From Phascolarctobacterium sp. (GTDB lineage Bacteria > Bacillota > Negativicutes > Acidaminococcales > Acidaminococcaceae), in assembly GCF_030531065.1 (NCBI RefSeq), contig NZ_JAUNOQ010000009.1:1-64000 (forward strand): a stretch of 64,000 bases of DNA. Reading direction: 5' to 3'. The notes below the pieces were generated by a model, which was not told where the DNA came from, ran no database searches, and saw only the letters and a program-made list of their open reading frames with translations. This document shows positions 15,589 to 24,969 of the stretch, one piece after another (position 1 is the first letter of the stretch; each line of letters starts with the position of its first letter). Position numbers and translations under genes: made by a program.

Positions 15589-18500
15589 ATGCCGTTATCC
15601 AAGGCTCTGCGCCATTCTAAAACCGCCGCGCTCATTGCGCTGCTTCTGGGCTGCCACCTCGCGCTGCCCGTTTGCTGCGCCGCCGACGAGGATTACACCT
15701 GGCAATTTAATACCAGCTCTGCTAATGCCGACGTCTACGGCCCCTTTAAGCTTATTTATCTGCAAAAGGGCGACAGTATCGCTATTCTCAACGGGCAAAC
15801 GGTAACGGAAAATATGGTTATCGAAGACGATATACCTGCCGACAGCGCTATACCGTCATTGGTTTTACCGGCAGCTCTCAAATATTACGGCGAGCTTTTA
15901 GGCGAAAATGCCGCCGACGGCAGTATTCCCATTTATGTTGCCTTCTCGTCCCAGGACGATTATCTGGCGGCTTTCTCCACTAATTTGGGCGACGCTAACG
16001 GCCCGATTTACCAAGCGTTAGCAGCGCAAGGAAACGGCAACCCCAGCGATACTTTTATTATCTATAATACCAACGGCGACCTTAACGCTTACGACCTGCC
16101 TCGCGCCGCCAATATTTATTCCGCAAGCGATATTTTTAAAACTACGCTGCACGAATTGACGCACAGCCTGGGCATGGCGGACGTAGTTGTTAAAACAAGC
16201 GACGGCGAATATAAATGGAGCGATACGCTGAACAGCTACTCGCAGCATTTATACGATATTTACGGCACGCAGGCCAAGGGCGGCCAGCGCATAGTAATTA
16301 CCAAGACGCCCGCCGAAAGCCAAAAGGATGAAAATATCTTTTATATCTGCGCGCCGGGCACGGACGTAAAGGAAATTAAAAGCGTTACCTTTCACGGCGA
16401 AAACGTCGACGCGCTGACAAACGGCGAAGGCATTCCCATTTTGGGCGCTTTGACGCGCGCCGCGAATCCCAAGGAATATTTAAGTAACGGTTCCTCCCTT
16501 TCCCATAATAATTTAGCCATTAGCTACTGCAATTACGGCGCGCTGACGACCTCCAGCATGATTACCGAACTCGACCTGGCCATGCTGCAGGACATGGGCT
16601 ACAAGATCGACCGCAGCAAATACTTCGGTAAAAGCTATCTGCAATACGGCGGCGACGGAAAAACGAGCAGCGCCGTCAATGAAAAAAATTTTACCAGCGA
16701 TCGCATGCTGGCTGTAGGGACTCACATTTACCGCAATAATTTAAAGCTGACGCAAAAAGGCGACATCGTCATCGCGCCGCAAAACCCGCAGGATTTCTTC
16801 AGCTCCCTTGCCGGCTGCGGCGTCATGATCAGCGGCGCGAACAACACCGTTAATATTCCCCAAAGCACAAATATTTCCGTAAGCGGCGCCGCGGGCGCCG
16901 GCATAGGCGTCAATTACGGCGCTAACAATACCATCAATATTGCCGGCAGCATCAAGGCCGACGGCTACGACGGCATCGGACTGCTAATCGCCAGCGGCTA
17001 CGAAAATTATTTTAGCGAAGAAGCCTTCTACAGCACGCGCATTGTGGACGGCGACGATCCTGACTATTTGGCGTCAGTAAAAGCCCAATGGGCGGAATTG
17101 GCCGCAAATAACGCCGAGCTGCAAAAAATAACCGAGCAGTCCATCGAAGATAATAAAGGCTTTTCCGTTGAACAGCTCAACATTACCGGCTCCCTGGAAG
17201 GCGACCGCGCGGCCATTTACGTAACAGAAACCAATTTCATCAAAGAAATCAATGTCATGGGGCAAGGGCAAATTATCGGCGATATTACATCCGGCGGTTA
17301 TAACCCCAATTACGCTTACGTTGATTATCTTAAAACGAAATGCGAAGTACTGCCGGAAACGCGCCTGACCTTCGGCCGCAAGGCAAAGGAAGACGGAACT
17401 CCGGACGGCAACGCCTTAGACGAAACTTACTGCGGAATTTTCACGGGCAACATCTCTAACTACGATGCGTTTGAAGATAAGCATAATATTTTAAATTACA
17501 ATTTGGAACTGCTAAGCGGCAGTCTGGATTTAAACAAAAATAATCCGGAAAACTCCGTTTCTGTTTTAAGCATTACGACCAGTCCCGGCACCGTGCTTAA
17601 CGCGCAGGGCTTATTGTCCGCCGAAACCAAAAAATACGGTTATCCCCGCGGCGAAAATAGCGGGCAGCTGAATATTTACGGCACGCTTGCTCCCGGCGGC
17701 GACGGTTTTGGCTATGTGGAAATGCGGGGCGACAGCTTTAACCAAGGCGACAGCGGCAAACTGAAGCTGGATTTCGATTTCAGTAGCGGCCAACACGACG
17801 CTATCGGCCTCAGGGGATGGGAATCTGAAAATTACGATTTAGATTCTACTTTTACAGTTAATTTACAAAACGTAGAATTTGTCCAAAAAAATTCTTACGA
17901 GGGCGCGCCCGTCCTGCTGACGCGGGAGGACTTCTTCCCCGTTGTTTCAGGCGACGTGATTATTAACGACGAGCAGCTCGCGGCTTCCGTAAATAATTCC
18001 GCCACTCAATTTACCAAGCTGCGCGACAGCTGGGCGCTTTACGATTTTTCCCAGGGCTTTACGCCGTATATCGACGGCGAAGCCAAGGCCGTGGGCAAAA
18101 TTTTAGACGGCAGGCTCAGCATCAGCGAGCTTAATCAAATGTCCGACGACGATTGGTCGCTGTACCGCGCCCTGATGCTGCCCGGCTACGGCGGCAGGCT
18201 GAACGGCAACGCCCGGCAATTATCCGGACTTTCCTACGCTAGGCAGCTGGAAGCTTCCATGAACGTCAACCATTTGCTGTCCGGCGCTGTGCGTAATTCA
18301 ATTTTCGACTGGCATGCCCACGCGGACGACGAATGGCATTGGTTCGCCGCGCCTTTAGCTTTCACTTCGCGCCAGCAAGGCGCAGGCGGCTACAGCCAGC
18401 ACGGCAGCGGCATTCTTATCGGCGCAGACAAACAAACCGACGGCAACGGCGCAGGTTTTTTCGGCGGTTACCTGCACGACAGCGCCAGCTTCCGCACCAG

Positions 18501-19167
18501 CGACGGACTACACAGCAAGCGGGACGGCGGCTTTATCGGCGCTTACTTCAAGCAGGCTAAGGACAGGGATAACGGGCCTTTCACCTACGGCTTTGTGCGT
18601 TATGACAACAGTAAGGCTAAAAACCGCCGCGCCTTGAACATCAATAACGCTTATCTGGCAGAGCACAAAGCGGACTTCCGGCAGCAGGGCGGCGCGGCCG
18701 AGCTGGGCGCAGGCTGGAATAATTTCTGCGGCGCAGGCACGCTGACCTGGAGCGCAGGCGTAAACTACGCGCTTACCACCCAGCCCGCCTTTCGGGAAAC
18801 GGGCCGCGGCGCTACGGCCATCAGGCAAACCTCTGAAAATTATCAAAGCCTTTTGGGCAACGCAGGCGTGCAGTACGCCACTGTCACGAAGCCGCTCAAC
18901 GAGCAAACCGATTACCAGGTCAGCGTCGGCGCCCGTTGGCAGCAGGAGCTGTGGCGCAGCGACCGCAATTATACTATTTCCCTGGCAGGCGGCAGTGCGC
19001 CCGTGCATTGGGAAAGCGATGCGGATAAAGGCTGGCTGGAGCTGACGCTGCAAGGCCAGCTGCTGCACAAAAACAAGCTGCTGGTTACAGCGGCCGCCGG
19101 CGCCGAGCTTTTCCGCAAAGGCCACCGCGGCGTAAGCGGCAGCCTGAAGCTGGAATATAGCTTTTAA
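15589..19167 (+). CDS. Autotransporter with an N-terminal zincin-type metalloprotease motif
   Basis: Type V secreted outer-membrane protein of 1192 aa. A signal peptide covers about residues 1-31. The passenger carries HELTHSLGMAD at residues 188-198, a full HExxHxxGxxD zinc-protease signature with Asp as probable third ligand. From about 340 to 800 the sequence becomes Asn/Gly-rich and repetitive, like a beta-helix (NNTVNIPQSTNISVSG, NNTINIAGS). The C-terminal ~265 residues form a 12-stranded beta-barrel-like domain ending EYSF with terminal Phe. AGGAG precedes ATG 15589. Secreted proteolysis is inferred from the motif; the substrate is unknown. The gene is monocistronic. Confidence 0.85.
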   Translation: MPLSKALRHSKTAALIALLLGCHLALPVCCAADEDYTWQFNTSSANADVYGPFKLIYLQKGDSIAILNGQTVTENMVIEDDIPADSAIPSLVLPAALKYYGELLGENAADGSIPIYVAFSSQDDYLAAFSTNLGDANGPIYQALAAQGNGNPSDTFIIYNTNGDLNAYDLPRAANIYSASDIFKTTLHELTHSLGMADVVVKTSDGEYKWSDTLNSYSQHLYDIYGTQAKGGQRIVITKTPAESQKDENIFYICAPGTDVKEIKSVTFHGENVDALTNGEGIPILGALTRAANPKEYLSNGSSLSHNNLAISYCNYGALTTSSMITELDLAMLQDMGYKIDRSKYFGKSYLQYGGDGKTSSAVNEKNFTSDRMLAVGTHIYRNNLKLTQKGDIVIAPQNPQDFFSSLAGCGVMISGANNTVNIPQSTNISVSGAAGAGIGVNYGANNTINIAGSIKADGYDGIGLLIASGYENYFSEEAFYSTRIVDGDDPDYLASVKAQWAELAANNAELQKITEQSIEDNKGFSVEQLNITGSLEGDRAAIYVTETNFIKEINVMGQGQIIGDITSGGYNPNYAYVDYLKTKCEVLPETRLTFGRKAKEDGTPDGNALDETYCGIFTGNISNYDAFEDKHNILNYNLELLSGSLDLNKNNPENSVSVLSITTSPGTVLNAQGLLSAETKKYGYPRGENSGQLNIYGTLAPGGDGFGYVEMRGDSFNQGDSGKLKLDFDFSSGQHDAIGLRGWESENYDLDSTFTVNLQNVEFVQKNSYEGAPVLLTREDFFPVVSGDVIINDEQLAASVNNSATQFTKLRDSWALYDFSQGFTPYIDGEAKAVGKILDGRLSISELNQMSDDDWSLYRALMLPGYGGRLNGNARQLSGLSYARQLEASMNVNHLLSGAVRNSIFDWHAHADDEWHWFAAPLAFTSRQQGAGGYSQHGSGILIGADKQTDGNGAGFFGGYLHDSASFRTSDGLHSKRDGGFIGAYFKQAKDRDNGPFTYGFVRYDNSKAKNRRALNINNAYLAEHKADFRQQGGAAELGAGWNNFCGAGTLTWSAGVNYALTTQPAFRETGRGATAIRQTSENYQSLLGNAGVQYATVTKPLNEQTDYQVSVGARWQQELWRSDRNYTISLAGGSAPVHWESDADKGWLELTLQGQLLHKNKLLVTAAAGAELFRKGHRGVSGSLKLEYSF

Positions 19168-19314
19168 ACGAGCGACCGCGCCGCCGGAAAAATTTTCTCT
19201 TTCTTTCACAGATAATTTACAGTATAATAGTATTTAGATTTAGCGATTAAGCATAATATTGTAAATAAAACAGCGGCCGCCATTTTCCAAGCGCCGCTAA
19301 AAGGAGTTTTTTCT

Positions 19315-20391
19315 GTGCAACCTTACCAATATCAAGAATTAGAAGCGTGCGGTTTTTTATCTAAAATGTTCGGCAGCAAGCCTGCGGAAAACGGCTGGAA
19401 GGAGCTGAACAATCTGCTCGCCGCCGCAGAAGATATCGCCTTAGTTAGCGAAAACGAAGTGCGCGGCGCTCTGAAAAAATGGGGCGTCAAATTCAGCGAA
19501 GAAAATTTACAGCGGCGCAGCGGTCTTTATCGCAAGCTGGCCGATGTCGTTTATACCGACGCCCAAAGCGCGGACGACGCGCTTTTCGCGCAGACGGAAC
19601 GCTTGGCGCAGCTGTTGGAACTGCCGCCCCACCTCGTCAAGCTCGCCGACAAGGGCGCTAAGACCGCCGCTTATTTTATCCGTTGCCGCAAGCTGCTGTC
19701 CGGCGAAGAAAAGCTCGACATCAACGCCATCAACGCGCTGTTCGGCTACGACTACGAAGACGGCCTTTCCATCCGCAAGCAGGTTTTCCAGGCGCATTTC
19801 AATTTACTCTTTGAAGATATTTCTAAGGAAGAACGCTACAGTCCCGACCAGGAGGCAGCCTTCCGCGCCGACTGCGCCGCTCTCGATATTCCTTACGAAT
19901 TTAAAAATAATATCGTCAACGCCCTCAAAAAATACCGCGATTTGTGGAACGCCGAGCATCAGGAGCTGGGCGATATTAAAGTCGACCTGCCGCTGGAAAA
20001 GGGCGAGGCCTGCCGCGCTTATGTCAACTGCGGCCTGTGCCAGAATAAGGTCATTGAAAAAGAAGATAACTATTTCGAGCTGACGCGCAAATTCAGCATC
20101 GACGAAACCGTCAACTTCAAAGGTGAAAAGCTGGAACATCCCAAAATTAAAGAAGAAGCTACCGTGCTGCTGGAGCTGGGCCACTTCTTCCTCACCAGCA
20201 GGCGCATCATTTACATCAGCAAAAAGAACGCCTTTGACGTAAAATTACAGGACATTACTCACGCCGAGTTTGATAATATCAACATGGTTACGTTCCGCAC
20301 GAAAGATAATAAGGAACTGCTCTTTAAATTTCCCGACGAAGCCGCAGGCGTTATGTACATCCTGTTCGGTCGCGTAAAAAAAGAATTGTAA
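19315..20391 (+). CDS. Protein of unknown function, soluble, possible C-terminal PH-like domain
   Basis: 358 aa with no signal peptide or membrane segment. Residues 1-200 look helical and charged. One CxxC-like pair occurs in VNCGLCQNKV (about residue 240). The last ~80 residues (VLLELGHFFLTSRRIIYISKK split, then QDITHAEFDNINMVTFRTKDNKELLFKF) alternate like the beta-strands of a bacterial PH/GRAM-like domain. GTG 19315 is preceded by AAAAGGAG at 9 nt, and TATAAT lies at 19223. It is flanked by two autotransporter genes and a terminator of its own. I do not recognise the family and assign no function. Confidence 0.75.
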   Translation: MQPYQYQELEACGFLSKMFGSKPAENGWKELNNLLAAAEDIALVSENEVRGALKKWGVKFSEENLQRRSGLYRKLADVVYTDAQSADDALFAQTERLAQLLELPPHLVKLADKGAKTAAYFIRCRKLLSGEEKLDINAINALFGYDYEDGLSIRKQVFQAHFNLLFEDISKEERYSPDQEAAFRADCAALDIPYEFKNNIVNALKKYRDLWNAEHQELGDIKVDLPLEKGEACRAYVNCGLCQNKVIEKEDNYFELTRKFSIDETVNFKGEKLEHPKIKEEATVLLELGHFFLTSRRIIYISKKNAFDVKLQDITHAEFDNINMVTFRTKDNKELLFKFPDEAAGVMYILFGRVKKEL

Positions 20392-20413
20392 AGCTGCCAG
20401 CCGCAAAAAATTC

Positions 20414-20445
20414 AGCTGCCGCCCGCAAGGGACGGCAGCTTTTTT
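20414..20445 (+). terminator. Terminator of the unknown-function gene
   Basis: AGCTGCCG (20414-20421) with CCC pairs with GGG and CGGCAGCT (20433-20440) around loop GCAA, followed by TTTTT. It begins 22 nt after the stop codon. Confidence 0.88.
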
Positions 20446-20511
20446 ATGCGCCAGCGAAACTTTGGCGTATTTTTCGTTGAGCAAAACTTAATTTTTTTCA
20501 TTTTTTGCAAG

Positions 20512-20552
20512 GCGAACATTTTATTCCTATCGCGTTACGCGATAGGAATAAA
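20512..20552. repeat. Dispersed hairpin repeat, copy 1
   Basis: After GCGAACATT comes a perfect 15-bp palindrome, TTTATTCCTATCGCG, loop TTA, CGCGATAGGAATAAA. It lies 12 nt beyond the end of the autotransporter gene at 20564. A similar copy is at 25188. There is no T-run, so it is not a standard terminator; it resembles a REP-type intergenic element. Confidence 0.6.
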
Positions 20553-20563
20553 TTTACCCGAGC

Positions 20564-23500
20564 TTAAAAGGCCCAGTTCAAATTAACCATCCACTTGTTG
20601 GCCTTCACGCTGTCGCCCTTTTGGTATTCGTAACCCAAACCGTAGGTTACGTTAGCCTTTTCGGCCTCCAAAGCCAAGCGCCCGATATAGCTGCCGCTGT
20701 CCGTCACGTCGTAGCCGAAGCCGTTGCTTACGCCATTTAAGCTTACGGTCTGCCCGCCGTCGCGGTCGCCCATAGCCCACACGTAACCGACCTCTGCGAT
20801 GGGACGCAGCGTCCAGCCCGCAGTTTTATGCTCGGCGCTGTATTTTACGCCCACCGGCAACAGGAACAAATCAGCGTCGTCGGCGTCGTAGTGCAGGCCG
20901 ATGCTGCTAGTATAATTGCCGGTTCCCAAATGCATATAGCGCAGCCCTGCATAGGGCACTACCTTGCCTGCGCCGGCTTTAAAGCTTTGCTCAGCGCGCA
21001 CGCCCACGCTGAAAGCGTCGCTCTTCGGCTCGCCAGTCAGCGTGTAGCCGCTGTTGTATTGGGTAATATCGTTCTTGCCGTGCAGGTAGCTGATATCGCC
21101 GATCACGGCGCTGTCCTCGTTTTCAATGCCGCCGTAAATGCTCAGGCCGTAATATTCGGCGTCGTTTCTCGTGCTGCCGGTAATCTTGCCGTCGATGTAC
21201 GTCAAAGCCGCGCCAATCGTACCCTTGCCCTGCTTGTATAAATCTGCGCCCACAACGATGCCGTTGTACTGCGCGTCATAGCGAGCGCCGCCGTTGGCCA
21301 CTGCCAGACCGTCGATGTTTTCCTTCGTATGCACATAATGCGCCCAAATATCCGTGTCATGGTCAAGATTTTTTGCCAGGGACATATGGTCGGCCACAGC
21401 GTCTGTCAGGATATTGCTGGCGCTGTAGGTTGCGCGGCTTACGCCCGCCAGCTCGCTCATGGAAGCGGCGTTGTTGATATTTTTAGCCGCAGCCGCTTTA
21501 GTTAAATTAGCGCCGCTGACCGCATCGTTAAAGAAATCGTAAGCGGCGTCGCCGTCCTTGCCGTTCGTCAAAGTTTGCGTCAATACATCGGGGATAAGCA
21601 CCGCGCCGCCGAAAACTTCTTTCGCGTCGGCTACGGTAGTAGTGATGATATAATCGTCGCTGCCGTCAACTTTTTTGTATTGCAGCATGAAGTTGTCGGC
21701 GGAAATGTTTTCTACTTTCCAAGCTTCTTTGTCACTGCCGTCGACGATATTAAATGTTTGACCTTTCTCAGCGTTTAAAATATGAATTTTAGAGTCAGCC
21801 GCTACATCAAGAGCACCATTGTTGCTAACGGTTACAAGATAATTATCGCCAACAATATTAGCGCTGTCGACGGCTATTGTCGTACCTGCCCCGACGGTTA
21901 TCGTGCCGCTGTCGCTTGCTTCCATGTGCTGTAAATTATAGGTCGCAACTTCGCCAGTAAGATTTATTTCGCCGCTATTGGTAGAAGTTATTACGCCATT
22001 GACAGTATTATCGCTGCCTTGTAAGGTGATAGTACCTTGGTCAGCAATTACATCACCAGTCAGAGAAACGGTTTTGCCTGTAGAACCTAATATAACATTT
22101 CCACTATCTTTTGAAGCTACGCTATACGTCCCTTCGCCGCCAGTAGCGTCTATTGATACATCACCTAAAATATTGGCAGAACCAGAACCATAACCTTCAT
22201 ATCCACTAAATTCGCTTACATATATTCCTATAGCATTTTTATAGTTATCCGTAACCGAAATATTAGTAGTCGTATCACGCCCTATTTCTACACTACCACC
22301 TAAATCTACTCTAATGCCATATGCAGTACAGTAGTCATCACCTAATGCATCTGCTGCTGCTTTATCAAAAATTGTGTTTTCTGTATCTTGCCCAGATGTA
22401 ACATTGATATTCAAATTATGAGCATTTATAACGGTTTTTCCGCCATCTTCATATATACCTGCAGTACCGTTTGAATAATTCATATTGTTTTTATCTACGC
22501 CAGCACCTTCTACAATTATACTAAAATTATTTACTTTATCGCTAACAGTAGTATTATCACCACCTAATATACCAATAGCATTACTTGTAGCAACACCATC
22601 AGTAATTATTGCATGTAATATAACATCCCCACCATTAAAGTTTACTTCATTGGGTTTTGTGCTTCTACCATAACCCACACAGTTAACTCCGTAAGCGCTT
22701 TTAGCTACTAAATAAGTATGGCCACTACTATTGAAGTTTACTATGCCATTAGGATAATTGTTATAATCTTGCATATAACCATAAGTATTTATCGTTTGAG
22801 CAGTATAATTATCATTTTCAGCAGCCAATTCAGTAATATCCCCATTAAAATTCACTATGGAGCCATTAGTTTGTAAAGCATTAACCCATACGGCACCAAT
22901 ACTATTCTCGGCTTTAGCGGTAATATATGTATTGCCATTAAATTCTGTAGTCCCATTTCTTTCACTATAAACAGCACAAACATCTTTTTTGCTATTTTGC
23001 CCTGAAGCAGCAAAAATAAAGTCATCATTAAAAACAGCCTTCACTTCCTGAGCAACATTTTGGCCCACAACTTGAACTCCAGTTAATTGCGCTTCCTCTG
23101 CATTAACAACCATATTTACGCTACCGTTTTGCGTTATGTTACCCCAAACATCGTAACCAATAATACCGCCACCTGTAGACGATAAGGATATTTCACCATT
23201 TACATCTGCATTGATTATTAAATCTTCTCCTAATACATTTCTAATTGCCCTTAGCTGATAATTTGTACCAGCAGCAGCTAAATCCAAATTTATTGAATCG
23301 GCACTAACGGTCAATTTATTACTGTTAGTATTATCAATACCATACAACCTGCCACCAGAAGTGCCGTTTTCTATTTCTGCTCTAATATTGATAGTAGACG
23401 CTTCTACGGTAACATCTTGGCCGCTTGCGCCAATGGCAACGTCCCTATTATCGTATCCTTCTATCTTATTATTCCCAATAGTAGCGTTGATTACGTCATA

Positions 23501-23620
23501 ACCTGTAACATCTTCATCAAAAATTTGGCCGTTATATTCCGCAGCCAACGCGCTACCCGTAATAACACACGCCATAAGTGCGCCTAAGGTCAAACTCTTT
23601 TGCCACAATTTTGTTTTCAT
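20564..23620 (-). CDS. Autotransporter, probable surface adhesin-like protein
   Basis: 1018-aa outer-membrane autotransporter. The signal peptide runs to about residue 27 (TGSALAA). A repetitive beta-helix-like passenger follows, rich in Asn, Thr, Val and Gly (to about residue 640). The barrel, about residues 755-1018, contains DIWAHYVHTKEN, YDAQYNGIVVGADLYK and the end MVNLNWAF with terminal Phe. No enzymatic motif is seen. The passenger DNA (about 21.8-23.5 kb) is much more AT-rich than the barrel DNA. ATG 23620 is preceded by GGCGGAG. The promoter upstream contains a G8 tract, suggesting phase variation. Confidence 0.88.
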   Translation of the reverse strand: MKTKLWQKSLTLGALMACVITGSALAAEYNGQIFDEDVTGYDVINATIGNNKIEGYDNRDVAIGASGQDVTVEASTINIRAEIENGTSGGRLYGIDNTNSNKLTVSADSINLDLAAAGTNYQLRAIRNVLGEDLIINADVNGEISLSSTGGGIIGYDVWGNITQNGSVNMVVNAEEAQLTGVQVVGQNVAQEVKAVFNDDFIFAASGQNSKKDVCAVYSERNGTTEFNGNTYITAKAENSIGAVWVNALQTNGSIVNFNGDITELAAENDNYTAQTINTYGYMQDYNNYPNGIVNFNSSGHTYLVAKSAYGVNCVGYGRSTKPNEVNFNGGDVILHAIITDGVATSNAIGILGGDNTTVSDKVNNFSIIVEGAGVDKNNMNYSNGTAGIYEDGGKTVINAHNLNINVTSGQDTENTIFDKAAADALGDDYCTAYGIRVDLGGSVEIGRDTTTNISVTDNYKNAIGIYVSEFSGYEGYGSGSANILGDVSIDATGGEGTYSVASKDSGNVILGSTGKTVSLTGDVIADQGTITLQGSDNTVNGVITSTNSGEINLTGEVATYNLQHMEASDSGTITVGAGTTIAVDSANIVGDNYLVTVSNNGALDVAADSKIHILNAEKGQTFNIVDGSDKEAWKVENISADNFMLQYKKVDGSDDYIITTTVADAKEVFGGAVLIPDVLTQTLTNGKDGDAAYDFFNDAVSGANLTKAAAAKNINNAASMSELAGVSRATYSASNILTDAVADHMSLAKNLDHDTDIWAHYVHTKENIDGLAVANGGARYDAQYNGIVVGADLYKQGKGTIGAALTYIDGKITGSTRNDAEYYGLSIYGGIENEDSAVIGDISYLHGKNDITQYNSGYTLTGEPKSDAFSVGVRAEQSFKAGAGKVVPYAGLRYMHLGTGNYTSSIGLHYDADDADLFLLPVGVKYSAEHKTAGWTLRPIAEVGYVWAMGDRDGGQTVSLNGVSNGFGYDVTDSGSYIGRLALEAEKANVTYGLGYEYQKGDSVKANKWMVNLNWAF

Positions 23621-23706
23621 AATAGCTCCGCCTTTCTAAGTTTTAATTGTCGACAGTATTACTATTTCCCGTATAATTAAAATTTGCGACATATGCTGTT
23701 ACCAAC

Positions 23707-23735
23707 ATTATAATCTCTCGTCCCCCCCCAGTCAA
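23707..23735 (-). promoter_or_regulatory. Autotransporter promoter with an eight-G tract in the spacer
   Basis: On the minus strand TTGACT (23735-23730) is followed by eight G residues (plus-strand C run 23722-23729), ACGAGAGAT, and then TATAAT (23712-23707). The spacer is exactly 17 bp, and transcription would start near 23700, about 80 nt before the ATG. Slippage in the G run would change the -35/-10 distance. Confidence 0.7.
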
Positions 23736-23760
23736 GCAAAAGTGCATCGAGCACTTTTGC
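23736..23760. promoter_or_regulatory. Perfect 10-bp inverted repeat abutting the -35 box
   Basis: GCAAAAGTGC, loop ATCGA, GCACTTTTGC ends at the first base of the autotransporter -35. It has no T-run, so an operator is more likely than a terminator. The remaining sequence of the 23621-24008 gap holds the Rpn terminator and a GC-rich stretch (about 23760-23850) with no supported gene. Confidence 0.45.
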
Positions 23761-23890
23761 GTTGCAGCGCTCACGCGCCGGCTGCTGCGGCGGCGGTTTT
23801 TGCGTAACCGCAAGTCAGTCCTGAGGCGTAAAGCGCCGGCCGCCGCCCTAAACCACAAAAGGCAACTGCAAAGCGCAAACTGCCTTGCAA

Positions 23891-23930
23891 AATAAAAAAT
23901 CCCCTGCCTGCCAAAGCGGCAAACAGGGTT
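23891..23930 (-). terminator. Terminator of the Rpn-family gene
   Basis: On the minus strand a hairpin with CCCTG/CAGGG and TGCC/GGCA arms is followed by ATTTTTTATTTT, about 80 nt after the Rpn stop. Confidence 0.75.
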
Positions 23931-24008
23931 AAAGCGATTTAATTTCGCTCTCACTTTCAAAAATTAAATTTTTTTCATTTTTTGAAACCGCTGTTGTTTA
24001 CTGCGGCT

Positions 24009-24872
24009 TCATTCCACAACCTCCAAGCCATTAGCTTGGGCCAAAGCGTAAATTTCTTCCTTACTCAAGCTGGAAAGCTTAAAAATCTGCGCTAAAGCAT
24101 ATTTATCTTTAAGCATTTCCAAAGCTATTTCACGCGCTTTTTCTTCACGTCCGGCAAGCATGCCTTCTTCACGGCCCTCGGCGCGTCCCTCGGCGCGCCC
24201 GGCCATACGCTCGTCGTGTAATCTCATTTCTAATAGCATATATTGCCTCCTTACCTCGCTGTTACGCTTCACTCGCGTTACTTCGTCGGCAATTTCCTGA
24301 GTGAAAGCGTCGCGCACGATTCTATCGTTGACATATTCTAAAAAGCTTTTAGCCCTAGGCGAAATATTGCCTTTCGTCCCTAAAGAATTTATGATCATTA
24401 CCGTCGCGCCGTTGGCTAATTCCAAACCGGGGCTTTCCTGGCATTTACTTTTGAAGGTATAAGTATACCGCCCTTCTCCAAATAAATCAAAGGCGCAGAT
24501 AAAAATAATATAGGTTGCATTTAATTTGTCGAAATTCTGACCCTTGCTCAATAAATCCATATCCAGTGACGATTGATAATAGCGCGTACGCTTAGGCAAA
24601 AGCGGTTCGCCAGTATCCTGACTTTTGCGGTTTTCCACCTGCATTTCCAAGTTGTAATGAGTATGATTCTCGTCGGCCACAATAATGTCGAGGCGGATGC
24701 CGCGGCTGTCGACGCCTGTTTCAATGGTTTGTTCCGCAAGAGGATAGGAAAGCTTAGCAATTTTAATATTCAGCAGCTCCTCAATCAAACGCTTACAGAT
24801 GCGCTGATTCTTCATCACCTGTTGAAAAAGAAAGTTGTTTTGAATAGTTAAATCTTCAAATTTAGTTGCCAT
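24009..24872 (-). CDS. Rpn family recombination-promoting nuclease / putative transposase
   Basis: PD-(D/E)XK nuclease-fold protein of the Rpn/PDDEXK_2 group, related to E. coli RpnA, which cuts DNA and promotes RecA-independent recombination. The N-terminus KFEDLTIQNNFLFQQVM is typical, and the nuclease core shows IRLDIIVADE followed by NLEMQVEN (D..ExQ, in place of ExK). The C-terminal tail is an AEGRAEGREEG repeat with a helical end, as in relatives. ATG 24872 follows AAGGAGG. It is 287 aa and intact. Such genes vary in copy number and are often strain-specific. Confidence 0.9.
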   Translation of the reverse strand: MATKFEDLTIQNNFLFQQVMKNQRICKRLIEELLNIKIAKLSYPLAEQTIETGVDSRGIRLDIIVADENHTHYNLEMQVENRKSQDTGEPLLPKRTRYYQSSLDMDLLSKGQNFDKLNATYIIFICAFDLFGEGRYTYTFKSKCQESPGLELANGATVMIINSLGTKGNISPRAKSFLEYVNDRIVRDAFTQEIADEVTRVKRNSEVRRQYMLLEMRLHDERMAGRAEGRAEGREEGMLAGREEKAREIALEMLKDKYALAQIFKLSSLSKEEIYALAQANGLEVVE

Positions 24873-24969
24873 ATTGTTCCTCCTTATTATAGCATATTTT
24901 CTCTAAAAGCGGTTAGGTAAATTATTTTGCCTATGTTCCTGCGCTCAAGATAATCACCTCCTTTAGCAA

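Noticed and set aside
23621-23760. Invertible promoter for the autotransporter bounded by the 10-bp inverted repeat
   Set aside because: Inversion needs two separated copies of the repeat; only one palindrome is present and no recombinase gene is nearby.
23643-23960. 105-codon minus-strand frame upstream of the autotransporter
   Set aside because: It overlaps the promoter with the G8 tract and a terminator, has no ribosome site, and its Arg-rich composition is that of non-coding GC-rich DNA.
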